Shown here in pieces: positions 1 to 6,156 of a stretch of DNA of 11,072 bases. A model generated the notes under the pieces. The model ran no database searches, was not told the DNA's origin, and saw only the letters and a program-made list of their open reading frames with translations. The stretch comes from Candidatus Alloscillospira gallinarum. Lineage in GTDB: Bacteria; Bacillota; Clostridia; Oscillospirales; Oscillospiraceae. A program made the position numbers and the translations under genes. The stretch lies in contig CAJFTV010000077.1 of the NCBI GenBank assembly GCA_904420055.1, forward strand, positions 1 to 11,072, read 5' to 3'. Position 1 is the first letter of the stretch. Every line of letters starts with the position of its first letter.

Positions 1-192
1 ACAGAAGACGACCGCCCCCAGACACGCCTTGACCGCAATCTCGAAAACGGCATGGCAGTATCTGTTGGCAGACTCCGTCCTGACACTCAGTACGATTACA
101 AATTTGTCTGTCTCAGCCACAACACACTCCGCGGCGCCGCCGGCGGCGCTGTGCTGCTCGCTGAACTCCTCTGCGCTGAGAACTACATATAA
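1..192 (+). CDS. asd: Aspartate-semialdehyde dehydrogenase, C-terminal fragment (5' end outside window)
   Basis: The enzyme reduces aspartyl phosphate to L-aspartate 4-semialdehyde with NADPH, the branch step towards lysine, threonine and methionine. Only the last 63 residues are visible, in frame from base 1 to a TAA at 190-192. The fragment carries RPQTRLDR and, close to the end, SHNTLRGAAGGAV-LLAE, which matches the conserved C-terminal helix of the archaeal/fungal-like Asd type that is also common in Clostridia. The catalytic Cys and His lie outside the window. The stop is 12 bases before the dapA start, so the two genes are almost certainly co-transcribed, and the product of this enzyme is a substrate of DapA. 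The family call rests on the C-terminal motif together with this neighbour. Confidence 0.9.
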   Translation, partial: TEDDRPQTRLDRNLENGMAVSVGRLRPDTQYDYKFVCLSHNTLRGAAGGAVLLAELLCAENYI

Positions 193-204
193 AAGGAGGT
201 AAAA

Positions 205-1092
205 GTGAAAACTCCTGTTTTCACGGGTTCGTCCGTGGCCATAGTCACTCCGTTTAAGGGCGGTTCTGTCGATTACGACAAGCTCGCCCAGCTCATTGAC
301 TGCCAGCTTGAGCGCGGCACCGATGCAATAACGGCGTGCGGTACTACGGGAGAGGGGGCTGCCCTCTCTTTCGATGAACACACCGAGGTAATCCGCTTCT
401 GTGTAAAACGTGTAAACAAAAGAGTACCGGTAATTGCCGGGTCAGGCTCCAACTGCACAGAGAAGGCTCTGACCCTTTCCAAGGCATGCTGCGACGCGGG
501 AGCAGACGCGCTGCTCATCGTCACCCCCTATTACAACAAGACAACCCAGCCCGGGCTCTGCGGCCATTTCACATATATAGCAGACCGGGTAGAAAAGCCG
601 GTAATACTCTACAATGTCCCCTCCCGCACTGGCATGACAATCTCCCGGGAAACTTACAGGCAGCTTTCGCAGCACCCCAACATAAACGGAGTGAAAGAGG
701 CCTCAGGCAGCCACTCAATCGTCCAGTCAATAATACGTGACTGCGGCGGGAATCTGAACGTATGGTGCGGCAATGACGACGACATTGTACCCATGATGTC
801 ATTAGGAGCCATCGGCGTCATATCCGCGGCGGCAAACGTAATTCCCGGCGTTATCTCAGACATTGCCCACGCATGTCTTAAAAGCGACTTTAAAACCGCC
901 AGCGCACTGCAGATTGAATATGCAGACCTGATTGCCGCGCTGTTCTACCAGGTAAATCCCATTCCGGTAAAGGCGGCAATGAACCTTTTGGGCCTCGGCG
1001 TCGGCATTCCCAGAATGCCGCTGTGTGAGCTTACCGAGGCAGAAAAAGCCGTTCTGCGCGGAGTGATGGAGCGTTCCGGCAAAATAAGGTAG
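205..1092 (+). CDS. dapA: 4-hydroxy-tetrahydrodipicolinate synthase
   Basis: This cytoplasmic TIM-barrel enzyme condenses pyruvate with aspartate semialdehyde to give 4-hydroxy-tetrahydrodipicolinate, the first committed step of the diaminopimelate/lysine pathway. It has 295 residues, the usual length. All expected active-site residues are visible with the E. coli spacing: T47 and T48 in CGTTGEG, Y110 in TPYYNK, Y136 and R141 in YNVPSRTG, and the Schiff-base lysine K164 in NGVKEASG. The start is GTG at 205, set by a strong AGGAGG at 194-199, and MKTPVFTGSSVAIVTPF is a normal N-terminus for the family. It follows asd by 12 bases and ends just before a hairpin terminator, so asd-dapA is probably the end of a transcription unit. 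dapB is not in the window. No unusual changes are seen. Confidence 0.97.
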   Translation: MKTPVFTGSSVAIVTPFKGGSVDYDKLAQLIDCQLERGTDAITACGTTGEGAALSFDEHTEVIRFCVKRVNKRVPVIAGSGSNCTEKALTLSKACCDAGADALLIVTPYYNKTTQPGLCGHFTYIADRVEKPVILYNVPSRTGMTISRETYRQLSQHPNINGVKEASGSHSIVQSIIRDCGGNLNVWCGNDDDIVPMMSLGAIGVISAAANVIPGVISDIAHACLKSDFKTASALQIEYADLIAALFYQVNPIPVKAAMNLLGLGVGIPRMPLCELTEAEKAVLRGVMERSGKIR

Positions 1093-1103
1093 ATAACTAA
1101 TAT

Positions 1104-1138
1104 AATCCCCCGCCGATAAGGCAGGGGATTTTCTCTTT
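1104..1138 (+). terminator. Rho-independent terminator after dapA
   Basis: AATCCCC (1104-1110) pairs with GGGGATT (1124-1130). After one mismatch, GCC (1112-1114) pairs with GGC (1120-1122) around a GATAA loop. The run TTCTCTTT follows on the plus strand and reaches into the stop codon of the convergent minus-strand membrane gene (TAA at 1137-1139). The minus-strand tail is less T-rich (ATTATATT), so it may work in both directions but better for dapA. Confidence 0.75.
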
Positions 1139-1802
1139 ATTCACGCTCTTTTTTCGACACCATGGCAATGCCCACAAGCATCACAAACACAAACACCGCC
1201 GCGCCTGTCAGTATATTCATCAATTTAATTTCCATCTCGGACATTCCCTCAAAGGACACCAGCATTGAGCGCTGTAGCGACAGGACAGAGACCGCCGCAT
1301 CGGCACAGCCGATATTTCTCAGCGCCGTGAGAAGATATGACTTTCTCTTTTTAACCTTAAAGGCGTTTACAATCGCCAGCGTTACCTTGCAGGTGGTATA
1401 CAGGGCAATTGTTATCATCACAATTGTGTCGTGGCGGATTTCCAAATTCTGTCTCATGCTTATCAGATTTGTAATCGCCAGCACCACGGACAGCACAATC
1501 AGCATTGCCCCGGAAAGGCGCATGACCGACAGCTCACTCATTCCGCCCAAAACAGCGTTTTTCTTTTCCCAGTGTATTGCGGCATACCGCATTATGCTCA
1601 AAATAATATAATAAACGCAGAGCGCCGCAAACCAAACCGAGCCGTTTAAGGCACCGAGCACACCGTTGTAAAGCGCAAAAACTATATTTAAAATGAGCCC
1701 CACTCCGGCAGACGCCAGAATACGCGACCGGGGGCTCTCTATAATTTCCCTGCCGTAGCGGCTTTTCGAGGCAACAGCTACAGCCTTTTTCTTAATCCCC
1801 AT
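1137..1802 (-). CDS. Conserved six-helix membrane protein of unknown function
   Basis: The product is 221 residues long and I cannot assign it to a named family. The first 28 residues are basic and hydrophilic (MGIKKK..., SKSRYGRE). About six hydrophobic stretches follow, near residues 29-48, 55-75, 94-114, 124-147, 157-181 and 193-215, so it is an integral membrane protein with no cleavable signal. Short basic loops (KVKKRK near 149-154) suggest which sides are cytoplasmic. The segment around SLQRSMLVSFEGMSEMEI, before the last helix, looks like a conserved-type motif, but I see no catalytic signature, transporter motif or metal site. The ATG at 1800-1802 is preceded by GGGAG at good spacing. 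It is convergent with dapA and divergent from the DUF4125 operon, so it is probably monocistronic. Function unknown. Confidence 0.8.
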   Translation of the reverse strand: MGIKKKAVAVASKSRYGREIIESPRSRILASAGVGLILNIVFALYNGVLGALNGSVWFAALCVYYIILSIMRYAAIHWEKKNAVLGGMSELSVMRLSGAMLIVLSVVLAITNLISMRQNLEIRHDTIVMITIALYTTCKVTLAIVNAFKVKKRKSYLLTALRNIGCADAAVSVLSLQRSMLVSFEGMSEMEIKLMNILTGAAVFVFVMLVGIAMVSKKERE

Positions 1803-1831
1803 ATAACTCCCGCCAATCGCGTTTTTTTCTT

Positions 1832-1861
1832 ATTTTACAATATATTACGAAAGAAAATCAA
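1832..1861 (-). promoter_or_regulatory. Possible promoter of the minus-strand membrane gene
   Basis: Read on the minus strand, TTGATT (1856-1861) and TAAAAT (1832-1837) are 18 bp apart and lie about 30 bp upstream of the ATG at 1802. An overlapping alternative is TTGTGA (1862-1867) with TATATT (1839-1844) at 17 bp. The region is AT-rich, so either match could be chance. Confidence 0.35.
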
Positions 1862-1905
1862 TCACAAATATACGGCCCCTGTATATTTCGATACCTTATT
1901 TATAT

Positions 1906-1934
1906 TTGACTTGGCCCCATGGCAATATTATACT
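1906..1934 (+). promoter_or_regulatory. Sigma-70-type promoter of the DUF4125-DUF4037-SDR operon
   Basis: TTGACT (1906-1911) and TATACT (1929-1934) are separated by exactly 17 bp, each matching the consensus at five of six positions. The start of transcription would be near 1941, leaving a leader of about 27 bases before the ATG at 1968. This excludes the in-frame TTG at 1911 as a translation start, because it is part of the -35 element. No operator-like dyad is obvious here, so strong constitutive expression is plausible. Confidence 0.8.
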
Positions 1935-1952
1935 GTAAATGTAAACGATAAC

Positions 1953-1960
1953 AAGGAGGT
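1953..1960 (+). promoter_or_regulatory. Ribosome binding site fixing the DUF4125 start
   Basis: AAGGAGGT is a full anti-Shine-Dalgarno match, 7 bases before the ATG at 1968. It fixes the start at that codon rather than at upstream in-frame alternatives. Confidence 0.9.
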
Positions 1961-1967
1961 CAGTAAT

Positions 1968-2636
1968 ATGCCCGATTCCAAAATGATAGACAAACTCATA
2001 TCTCTCGAGTGGAAGATGTTCCACAGCGTAAACGGCGAGGACGGCCCAAAAGCCTCCTGTCAGGAGGATCCCGTCACGTTCGAGGGAATGCGCCGCGCCC
2101 AGTTTAACGCCTGGGACGACAGGACAGTCATGTCATATTTAAATGACGTTGAGACAGCGGCCGAACAGGGGCGAAACCTTGTGGCGGAAAAATATATACA
2201 CATGATGAAAACAACCATGCCAAGCCAGTATGAAAAGCTGCTGGACTATGTCGTATATCCCTCTCAGCAGGCTATTGAGCTCGCAGACAAAATTACGGAC
2301 AAAATGATAAAGCAGACCAGCGTATTACACGAAAAATACCCGTATGTCTCCGGTTCCGGACGTCCACTGTATTCCTCTGCCGACTTTGGCGGCTTCACCT
2401 CAGTGGAGACATACCAGAAGGGCGAGCTTTACACCTACTCCCCAGAGACGCTCACATGCCTCTGGGAACACCTGTGCGCCCTGGAAAAAGAGGGAAAATC
2501 CTTAGCTGAAATGATACTTGCAAACTCCGTCAAATTCTATGGCTACAATTCCCTTGAGGCGGCTGAAAAGGCCTCCCGTGAATACGCCGAGAGCCAGCCA
2601 ATTGAATTTTCCTTTGGCTGCTCAAACTGTGACTGA
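1968..2636 (+). CDS. DUF4125 family protein
   Basis: The product is 222 residues, soluble, with no signal peptide or membrane segment. It is recognised as DUF4125 from its N-terminal block (EWKMFHSVNGEDGPKASCQED, then TFEGMRRAQFNAW, residues about 14-49) and its central block (GRPLYSSADFGGFTSVETY, then GELYTYSPETL, about 131-162). No enzymatic function is established for the family as far as I know. Residues 50-120 look helical and charged. C31 sits in the conserved SCQED block, and the extreme C-terminus has a CxxC (C218, C221) in FGCSNCD. The start is ATG 1968, set by AAGGAGGT; a longer frame would begin inside the promoter. The DUF4037 gene follows after 17 bases, which fits the recurring association of these two families that I recall. 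A role as binding partner or substrate adaptor of the nucleotidyltransferase-like protein is inference. Confidence 0.87.
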   Translation: MPDSKMIDKLISLEWKMFHSVNGEDGPKASCQEDPVTFEGMRRAQFNAWDDRTVMSYLNDVETAAEQGRNLVAEKYIHMMKTTMPSQYEKLLDYVVYPSQQAIELADKITDKMIKQTSVLHEKYPYVSGSGRPLYSSADFGGFTSVETYQKGELYTYSPETLTCLWEHLCALEKEGKSLAEMILANSVKFYGYNSLEAAEKASREYAESQPIEFSFGCSNCD

Positions 2637-2653
2637 TTTTTCGGAGGAGCCAA

Positions 2654-3589
2654 ATGAACGGACTTACACTCAGCCGTGAGTATTTTGAGGGCACCGCCCG
2701 TGAAAAACTGAAAGACGCCTTTCCGGAGCTTTTCCCACGTCTTGCCGTAGGGCTCGCCGGAAACGGCTCCGAGTGCTTTGGCTTTGACGACGAAACCTCC
2801 CGGGACCACGACTGGGGCGTAGATTTTTACATCTGGGTGACGGAGGCGGACCGCAGTGCCATCGGTGACCTTGCCGCGTGGAAAAACCAGCTATTCACAT
2901 TCTTTCCACCCGAATACCGGCGTGACCGGTCACAGTACGGTGCGGCGGTAAACGTCATGACATGTGAGGACTTTTTCCGCCAGCTCATCGGCACGCACGA
3001 ATACCCCGACGACTTAAGGCAGTGGTTCCGCATACCTGAGGAAAATCTCGCCATGTGCGTAAACGGCGAGGTGTTTATGGATAACGCCGGGCGCATGACG
3101 GCGCTACGCGAGAGCTTTCTCCGGTACTTTCCGGAGGACTACAGGAAGAAAAAAATAGCCGCAAAGTGCATGGCTGTCGCCCAGACAGGACAGTACAACC
3201 ATCTGCGCATGGCAAAAAGGGGAGAATTTATCACCGTGAACACGGTTATCTCCAGATTTATAGACAGCGTTATCGGCCTTGTGTTTCTCCTCAACAGAGT
3301 CTACAAGCCATATTACAAATGGCAGAGCCGCATGATGCGCTCCCTGCCCATACTTGGAGCAGAGCTAAATACGGAGATAGACGAGCTTCTCCTTATAGAG
3401 GGAAGAGACGCAAAAACCATAATGCGGCGTCAGGACAGGATTGAAAAGATATGCGAGGCTCTGAAAAAAGAGCTTCAGCGCCAGGGTCTAACCTCCTCAG
3501 ATGACGCGTTTTTTACAGCCCACGGTGAGGAGGTACAGCGCCGCATTGAGGATAGCTTTATACGCTCTCTCCCTACCCAATACGAATAA
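2654..3589 (+). CDS. DUF4037 protein with a nucleotidyltransferase-like N-terminal domain
   Basis: The product is 311 residues, cytoplasmic. Residues about 34-61 contain GLAGNGSECFGFDDETSRDHDW followed by a hydrophobic strand. This fits the polymerase-beta nucleotidyltransferase pattern: G38-S39, then D51-x-D53 as candidate metal ligands, much like the GS...SDID arrangement of kanamycin-type and minimal nucleotidyltransferases. Residues about 118-220 match the DUF4037 domain, with DLRQWFRIPEE, NGEVFMDNAGRMTALRE, YFPEDYRKKKIAA and AQTGQYNHLRMAKRGE. A helical C-terminus follows. The start is ATG 2654 with GGAGGAG at 2643-2649, 17 bases after the DUF4125 stop. Transfer of a nucleotide to a small molecule, RNA or protein is inference from the motif; the substrate is unknown. 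I see no HEPN partner that would make this a toxin-antitoxin pair. Confidence 0.87.
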   Translation: MNGLTLSREYFEGTAREKLKDAFPELFPRLAVGLAGNGSECFGFDDETSRDHDWGVDFYIWVTEADRSAIGDLAAWKNQLFTFFPPEYRRDRSQYGAAVNVMTCEDFFRQLIGTHEYPDDLRQWFRIPEENLAMCVNGEVFMDNAGRMTALRESFLRYFPEDYRKKKIAAKCMAVAQTGQYNHLRMAKRGEFITVNTVISRFIDSVIGLVFLLNRVYKPYYKWQSRMMRSLPILGAELNTEIDELLLIEGRDAKTIMRRQDRIEKICEALKKELQRQGLTSSDDAFFTAHGEEVQRRIEDSFIRSLPTQYE

Positions 3590-3620
3590 ACGCCGTAAAG
3601 CACGGCAGAAAGGATAAGAT

Positions 3621-4547
3621 ATGAAACAGGTACTTGTAATCGGCGGAACATATTTCGCCGGCAGAGTTTTTTCAATACTCACATCGCGGGAAAACAAAGT
3701 CCACCTGCACGTTGTAAACAGGGGGCGCTACCCTTTAAATAACCTCAATAATGTGTCCCAGTATGTCTGCGACCGCCATGACACGGAAAAGCTTGCAGAG
3801 GTTCTTCCCAAAGATATTGTATTTGACGCGGTCGTTGACTTCTGCGGATATGAGCCCATGGACATCGCAAATATAATCGCGGCTCTTCCCGGCAGAATAA
3901 AACAGTATATATTCATAAGCACCAGCAGCGTATACGAGCCCGGAGACGGCAGTATGAAGAGTGAGACGGACCCCATGCTCCACGACTTCTCCCCGGACGT
4001 CGTGCAGGAATATATCCTCAAAAAATGCCTTCTGGAGCTGGAACTGCGCACTGAGTGCGAAAAAGACGGCATACCATTTACAATTTTACGTCCGGCATTC
4101 ATCTACGGGCCGTTTAACTACGCACCAAGAGAGTCATATTTTATACAGTTAATCGTTGAGAAAAAGCCCGTTCCCGTCCCCACGGACGCCACATCTAAGT
4201 TCAGCTTTGTGTACGTCATGGACGTGTCCGACATTATAAACCTCTGCATTGGCAACGAAAACGCATATAACGAGGTATTTAACCTCGCCGCGCCGGAGCA
4301 GCTGACATATGAAACTGTCATAAGCGAGTTGGAACGCTGCAACGGCGAGCCCTTTACAAAGCAGCCGGTCACCGTGGAGGAGGTTCTTCGGGACAATATT
4401 CCTCTGCCCTACCCCTTAGACGAAGATGAGCTTTACAGCGGTGAAAAGGTACAGAAGGTCCTGGGCTATACCTATACGCCATTTTCCAAGGGCATGGATA
4501 AAACTTTTGACGTATTTAAAGACGTATTTACACACAGGGGCAGTTAA
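3621..4547 (+). CDS. Atypical extended SDR, NAD(P)-dependent epimerase/dehydratase
   Basis: The product is 308 residues with a Rossmann fold. The N-terminal nucleotide loop is GGTYFAG (8-14), in which the central glycine of GxxGxxG is a tyrosine, as in the atypical SDR branch related to CSP41-type proteins. N33-R34-G35 after the second strand hints at NADP(H). FISTSSVYE (98-106) supplies the active-site Ser/Thr, and Y131-x3-K135 is the catalytic pair. RPAFIYGP (157-164) is the usual extended-SDR motif, and FSFVYVMDVSDII (near 199-211) is the typical segment of sugar-nucleotide epimerases. Substrate unknown: a nucleotide sugar or a sugar-like metabolite is likely. It begins 31 bases after the DUF4037 stop, with AAAGGA at 3608-3613. 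A small hairpin (GCCGT 3592-3596 with ACGGC 3602-3606) lies in the gap. It is the last gene of the operon, before a perfect palindrome. Confidence 0.88.
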   Translation: MKQVLVIGGTYFAGRVFSILTSRENKVHLHVVNRGRYPLNNLNNVSQYVCDRHDTEKLAEVLPKDIVFDAVVDFCGYEPMDIANIIAALPGRIKQYIFISTSSVYEPGDGSMKSETDPMLHDFSPDVVQEYILKKCLLELELRTECEKDGIPFTILRPAFIYGPFNYAPRESYFIQLIVEKKPVPVPTDATSKFSFVYVMDVSDIINLCIGNENAYNEVFNLAAPEQLTYETVISELERCNGEPFTKQPVTVEEVLRDNIPLPYPLDEDELYSGEKVQKVLGYTYTPFSKGMDKTFDVFKDVFTHRGS

Positions 4548-4555
4548 GCATTAAG

Positions 4556-4591
4556 TTCTACGGCATCTTCCATATGGAAGATGCCGTAGAA
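4556..4591. terminator. Perfect 36-bp palindrome, probable terminator after the SDR gene
   Basis: The 18-base arm at 4556-4573 is an exact reverse complement of 4574-4591, centred on CAT|ATG with no spacer. It starts 9 bases after the SDR stop, the usual position for a terminator. However, it is followed by TGTCCTCTAA on the plus strand and CTTAATGC on the minus strand, neither a good U-tract. It could be a weak terminator, a 3'-end-stabilising hairpin or a protein site. Confidence 0.55.
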
Positions 4592-4668
4592 TGTCCTCTA
4601 ATACCGTAACCTCACGGTCTGCATATACATAACCCCTGTCCCAAAACTGATTATAGAGGTTTTAGCAC

Positions 4669-5214
4669 ATGATAATTAAAACAAACCGGCTTATTCTCAG
4701 ACCTTTTTGCGGTGACGATGCCGCAGATATTTTCGAGTATCTTGCATCTCCCCCGGTAAACTGTTTTGCAGACATGAAACTGAATTCCCTTGAAAATGCC
4801 CGGTCAGAAGCGAACAGGCGCAGCAGTTACAGTGAGTATTATTTGGCCGTCGTCCTTAAAGATAGCGGTAAAGTTATAGGAGAAATCTGGGCATTTCCCG
4901 ATGAACGAAACAGTGATACTTTTAGTCCATGCTGGATTTTTAACGGAGATTATCAGGGAAAAGGTTATGCCCTTGAAGCTGCGCAGGCATTTTTCAACTA
5001 TCTTTTTGCTGAGAAAGGTGCACGGAGAATATACGCCTACACCGAGGACTATAATCTCTCATCTCAGCGCCTGTGTGAAAAACTTGGCATGCGCAAAGAG
5101 GGATTTTTTAAAGAATTTGTATCGTTTGTCTGCAATACGGACGGAACACCAAAATACGAAAACACATTGCAGTATGCAGTTTTAAAAAAAGAATGGACAA
5201 ACACCTTTAAATAG
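4669..5214 (+). CDS. GNAT-family N-acetyltransferase (RimJ/RimL type)
   Basis: The product is 181 residues and contains one Acetyltransf_3-like GNAT domain. It opens with TNRLILRPF (5-13), typical of the RimJ/RimL branch. The acetyl-CoA pyrophosphate loop is Y95-QGKGYA (Q/R-x-x-G-x-A/G form), followed by the helix LEAAQAFFNYLF. N129-LSSQRLCEKLGM is the conserved late motif. It would transfer acetyl from acetyl-CoA to an amine, either a protein N-terminus or a small molecule, and the sequence does not tell which. The start is ATG 4669 with AGAGG at 4655-4659, a moderate site. No clear promoter is seen in 4592-4668. By hand count the coding sequence is about 42% GC, against roughly 50-60% in sampled lines of dapA and the SDR gene, which suggests a different history, possibly transfer. 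It is convergent with the YoaK gene. Confidence 0.88.
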   Translation: MIIKTNRLILRPFCGDDAADIFEYLASPPVNCFADMKLNSLENARSEANRRSSYSEYYLAVVLKDSGKVIGEIWAFPDERNSDTFSPCWIFNGDYQGKGYALEAAQAFFNYLFAEKGARRIYAYTEDYNLSSQRLCEKLGMRKEGFFKEFVSFVCNTDGTPKYENTLQYAVLKKEWTNTFK

Positions 5215-5235
5215 CCCTAAAATTAAATTGCAAAA

Positions 5236-5270
5236 AGCTTCATGTCTGAATTTAAACGGGACATGAAGCT
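5236..5270. terminator. Bidirectional terminator between the GNAT and YoaK genes
   Basis: AGCTTCATGTC (5236-5246) pairs perfectly over 11 bp with GACATGAAGCT (5260-5270) around a 13-base loop. On the minus strand it is followed by TTTTTGCAATTT, a good tail for the YoaK gene. On the plus strand it is followed by ATTTAATT. Outer arms AATTAAAT (5221-5228) and ATTTAATT (5271-5278) can also pair, across a one-sided 7-base bulge. Confidence 0.75.
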
Positions 5271-5318
5271 ATTTAATTGCATAAAGCATGGTTAATCCGG
5301 AGCTCTTACGTACTGACA

Positions 5319-6044
5319 TTACGCAGGTTTAACTTTTGTATATACGCGGGACTTTATATCTCTTCTCACAAGCCCAACCAGCACAGCTGTGAGAGGAATA
5401 AGCGTCACAAAAATCGCTCTGCCCGTCATCGCACGGCAGAGAGCCGTGGAGATAACCGCTCCAATTACAAACGTCACAATCATGGTGATATGGCTTATAA
5501 GCTTTACAGCCGTATCCCTGTCTTTCGGGTTCTTAATAAATCCAACGGCGGCAATGCCGGTCTGGCGCAGATGATTTGTGCAGAAAGTCGTGGCCATTGC
5601 GATGCCCCTGGTCTTTCTGAATGTATTATACCGCATGGAGCACAGGAAATTGAGCGTTACCTGGGTTATCTGGAACGGCGCGCTCTCAGGAAGGAGTCCC
5701 AAAAACACCACCACACAAATCTCAATAACAACAATTATTGTCTCCCAGCGCCAAAGCCCCATCTTATGTGTTCTCTGTAGAAACACCTCCGACACCACAG
5801 CTCCTAAGAAATATGCCGTTATGGGAATGAGATAATAAAAAGCGTGTGATATTTCACCGTTTCCAAATGCCATAGCCATAAGCACAAAGTTTGAGGTCTG
5901 TGCATTGCAGAACACGCCGCCCCTTATGGAATATGTAAACGCGCCGTAAAACCCGCCTACGAACATCAGAAGCAGGAAAATCCAGTAGCTCTCAGTTCCA
6001 GGCTGTTCTATGGCCGTATTTTTTTCTGGTAAAGTGTTTTGCAT
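5319..6044 (-). CDS. YoaK/DUF1275 family membrane protein
   Basis: The product is 241 residues from the chosen start and belongs to DUF1275 (YoaK), a family of small bacterial inner-membrane proteins with no settled function. Features are the first-helix signature FVGGFYGAFTYSIRGG, the NAQTSNFVLMAMAFG block and, in the second half, MATTFCTNHLRQTG, which echoes the first block as expected for this family. About six membrane helices are visible, near residues 22-38, 50-62, 68-90, 100-118, 180-202 and 212-227. The start is ATG at 6042-6044, with AAGGG on the minus strand (6056-6060) at slightly long spacing. A GTG at 6054-6056 is in frame but touches the purine run directly, leaving no room for ribosome binding. 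It is transcribed divergently from a LysR regulator, which probably controls it. Confidence 0.88.
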   Translation of the reverse strand: MQNTLPEKNTAIEQPGTESYWIFLLLMFVGGFYGAFTYSIRGGVFCNAQTSNFVLMAMAFGNGEISHAFYYLIPITAYFLGAVVSEVFLQRTHKMGLWRWETIIVVIEICVVVFLGLLPESAPFQITQVTLNFLCSMRYNTFRKTRGIAMATTFCTNHLRQTGIAAVGFIKNPKDRDTAVKLISHITMIVTFVIGAVISTALCRAMTGRAIFVTLIPLTAVLVGLVRRDIKSRVYTKVKPA

Positions 6045-6079
6045 TTTTAAGCGCACCCTTTTCTGTTGTTTCTTTGTAT

Positions 6080-6108
6080 ATTATACTCATTTACAGCCAT
6101 ATTGTAAA
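6080..6108 (-). promoter_or_regulatory. Promoter of the YoaK gene
   Basis: On the minus strand, TTTACA (6103-6108) and a perfect TATAAT (6080-6085) are separated by 17 bp. The expected start near 6073 leaves about 29 bases of leader before the ATG at 6044. The -35 hexamer is one arm of a dyad (6087-6112), so an operator overlaps it. Confidence 0.8.
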
Positions 6109-6112
6109 ATGA
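6087..6112. promoter_or_regulatory. Candidate operator dyad in the YoaK-LysR divergent region
   Basis: TTTACA (6090-6095) and TGTAAA (6103-6108) are perfect inverted arms with 7 bases between them. They extend to TCATTTACA / TGTAAAATGA if one extra base is allowed in the right arm. The size and position fit a LysR-type site, although the classic T-N11-A spacing is not exact. One arm is the -35 of the YoaK promoter, so binding would directly affect that promoter. Confidence 0.5.
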
Positions 6113-6151
6113 TAATATAATATATCTGTAATATTAAATTTTCATGCTTGT

Positions 6152-6156
6152 GGGGT
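6152..6156 (+). promoter_or_regulatory. Weak ribosome site deciding the LysR start
   Basis: GGGGT lies 6 bases before the ATG at 6163, so that start is preferred over the in-frame TTG at 6148. The TTG would add five residues (WGHI-type) not typical of a LysR N-terminus. Confidence 0.6.

Noticed and set aside
1911..1967. Upstream in-frame extension of the DUF4125 gene from TTG 1911
   Set aside because: This codon is part of the promoter -35/spacer region, and a full AAGGAGGT lies directly before the ATG at 1968.
2053..2067. Inverted repeat CCTCCTG-T-CAGGAGG inside the DUF4125 gene, also resembling a ribosome site
   Set aside because: It encodes the conserved SCQED block and has no start codon in useful position; the symmetry is probably a by-product of coding.
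1968..3589. DUF4125-DUF4037 as a HEPN-MNT toxin-antitoxin pair
   Set aside because: I find no R-x4-6-H motif in the DUF4125 protein, and both proteins are longer than usual HEPN/MNT partners.
3592..3606. Small hairpin GCCGT/ACGGC between the DUF4037 and SDR genes as a terminator
   Set aside because: The 5-bp stem has no T-run and is too weak to stop transcription; the operon most likely continues.
6054..6056. GTG start for the YoaK gene
   Set aside because: The purine run touches the GTG with no spacing; the ATG at 6042-6044 has usable spacing.
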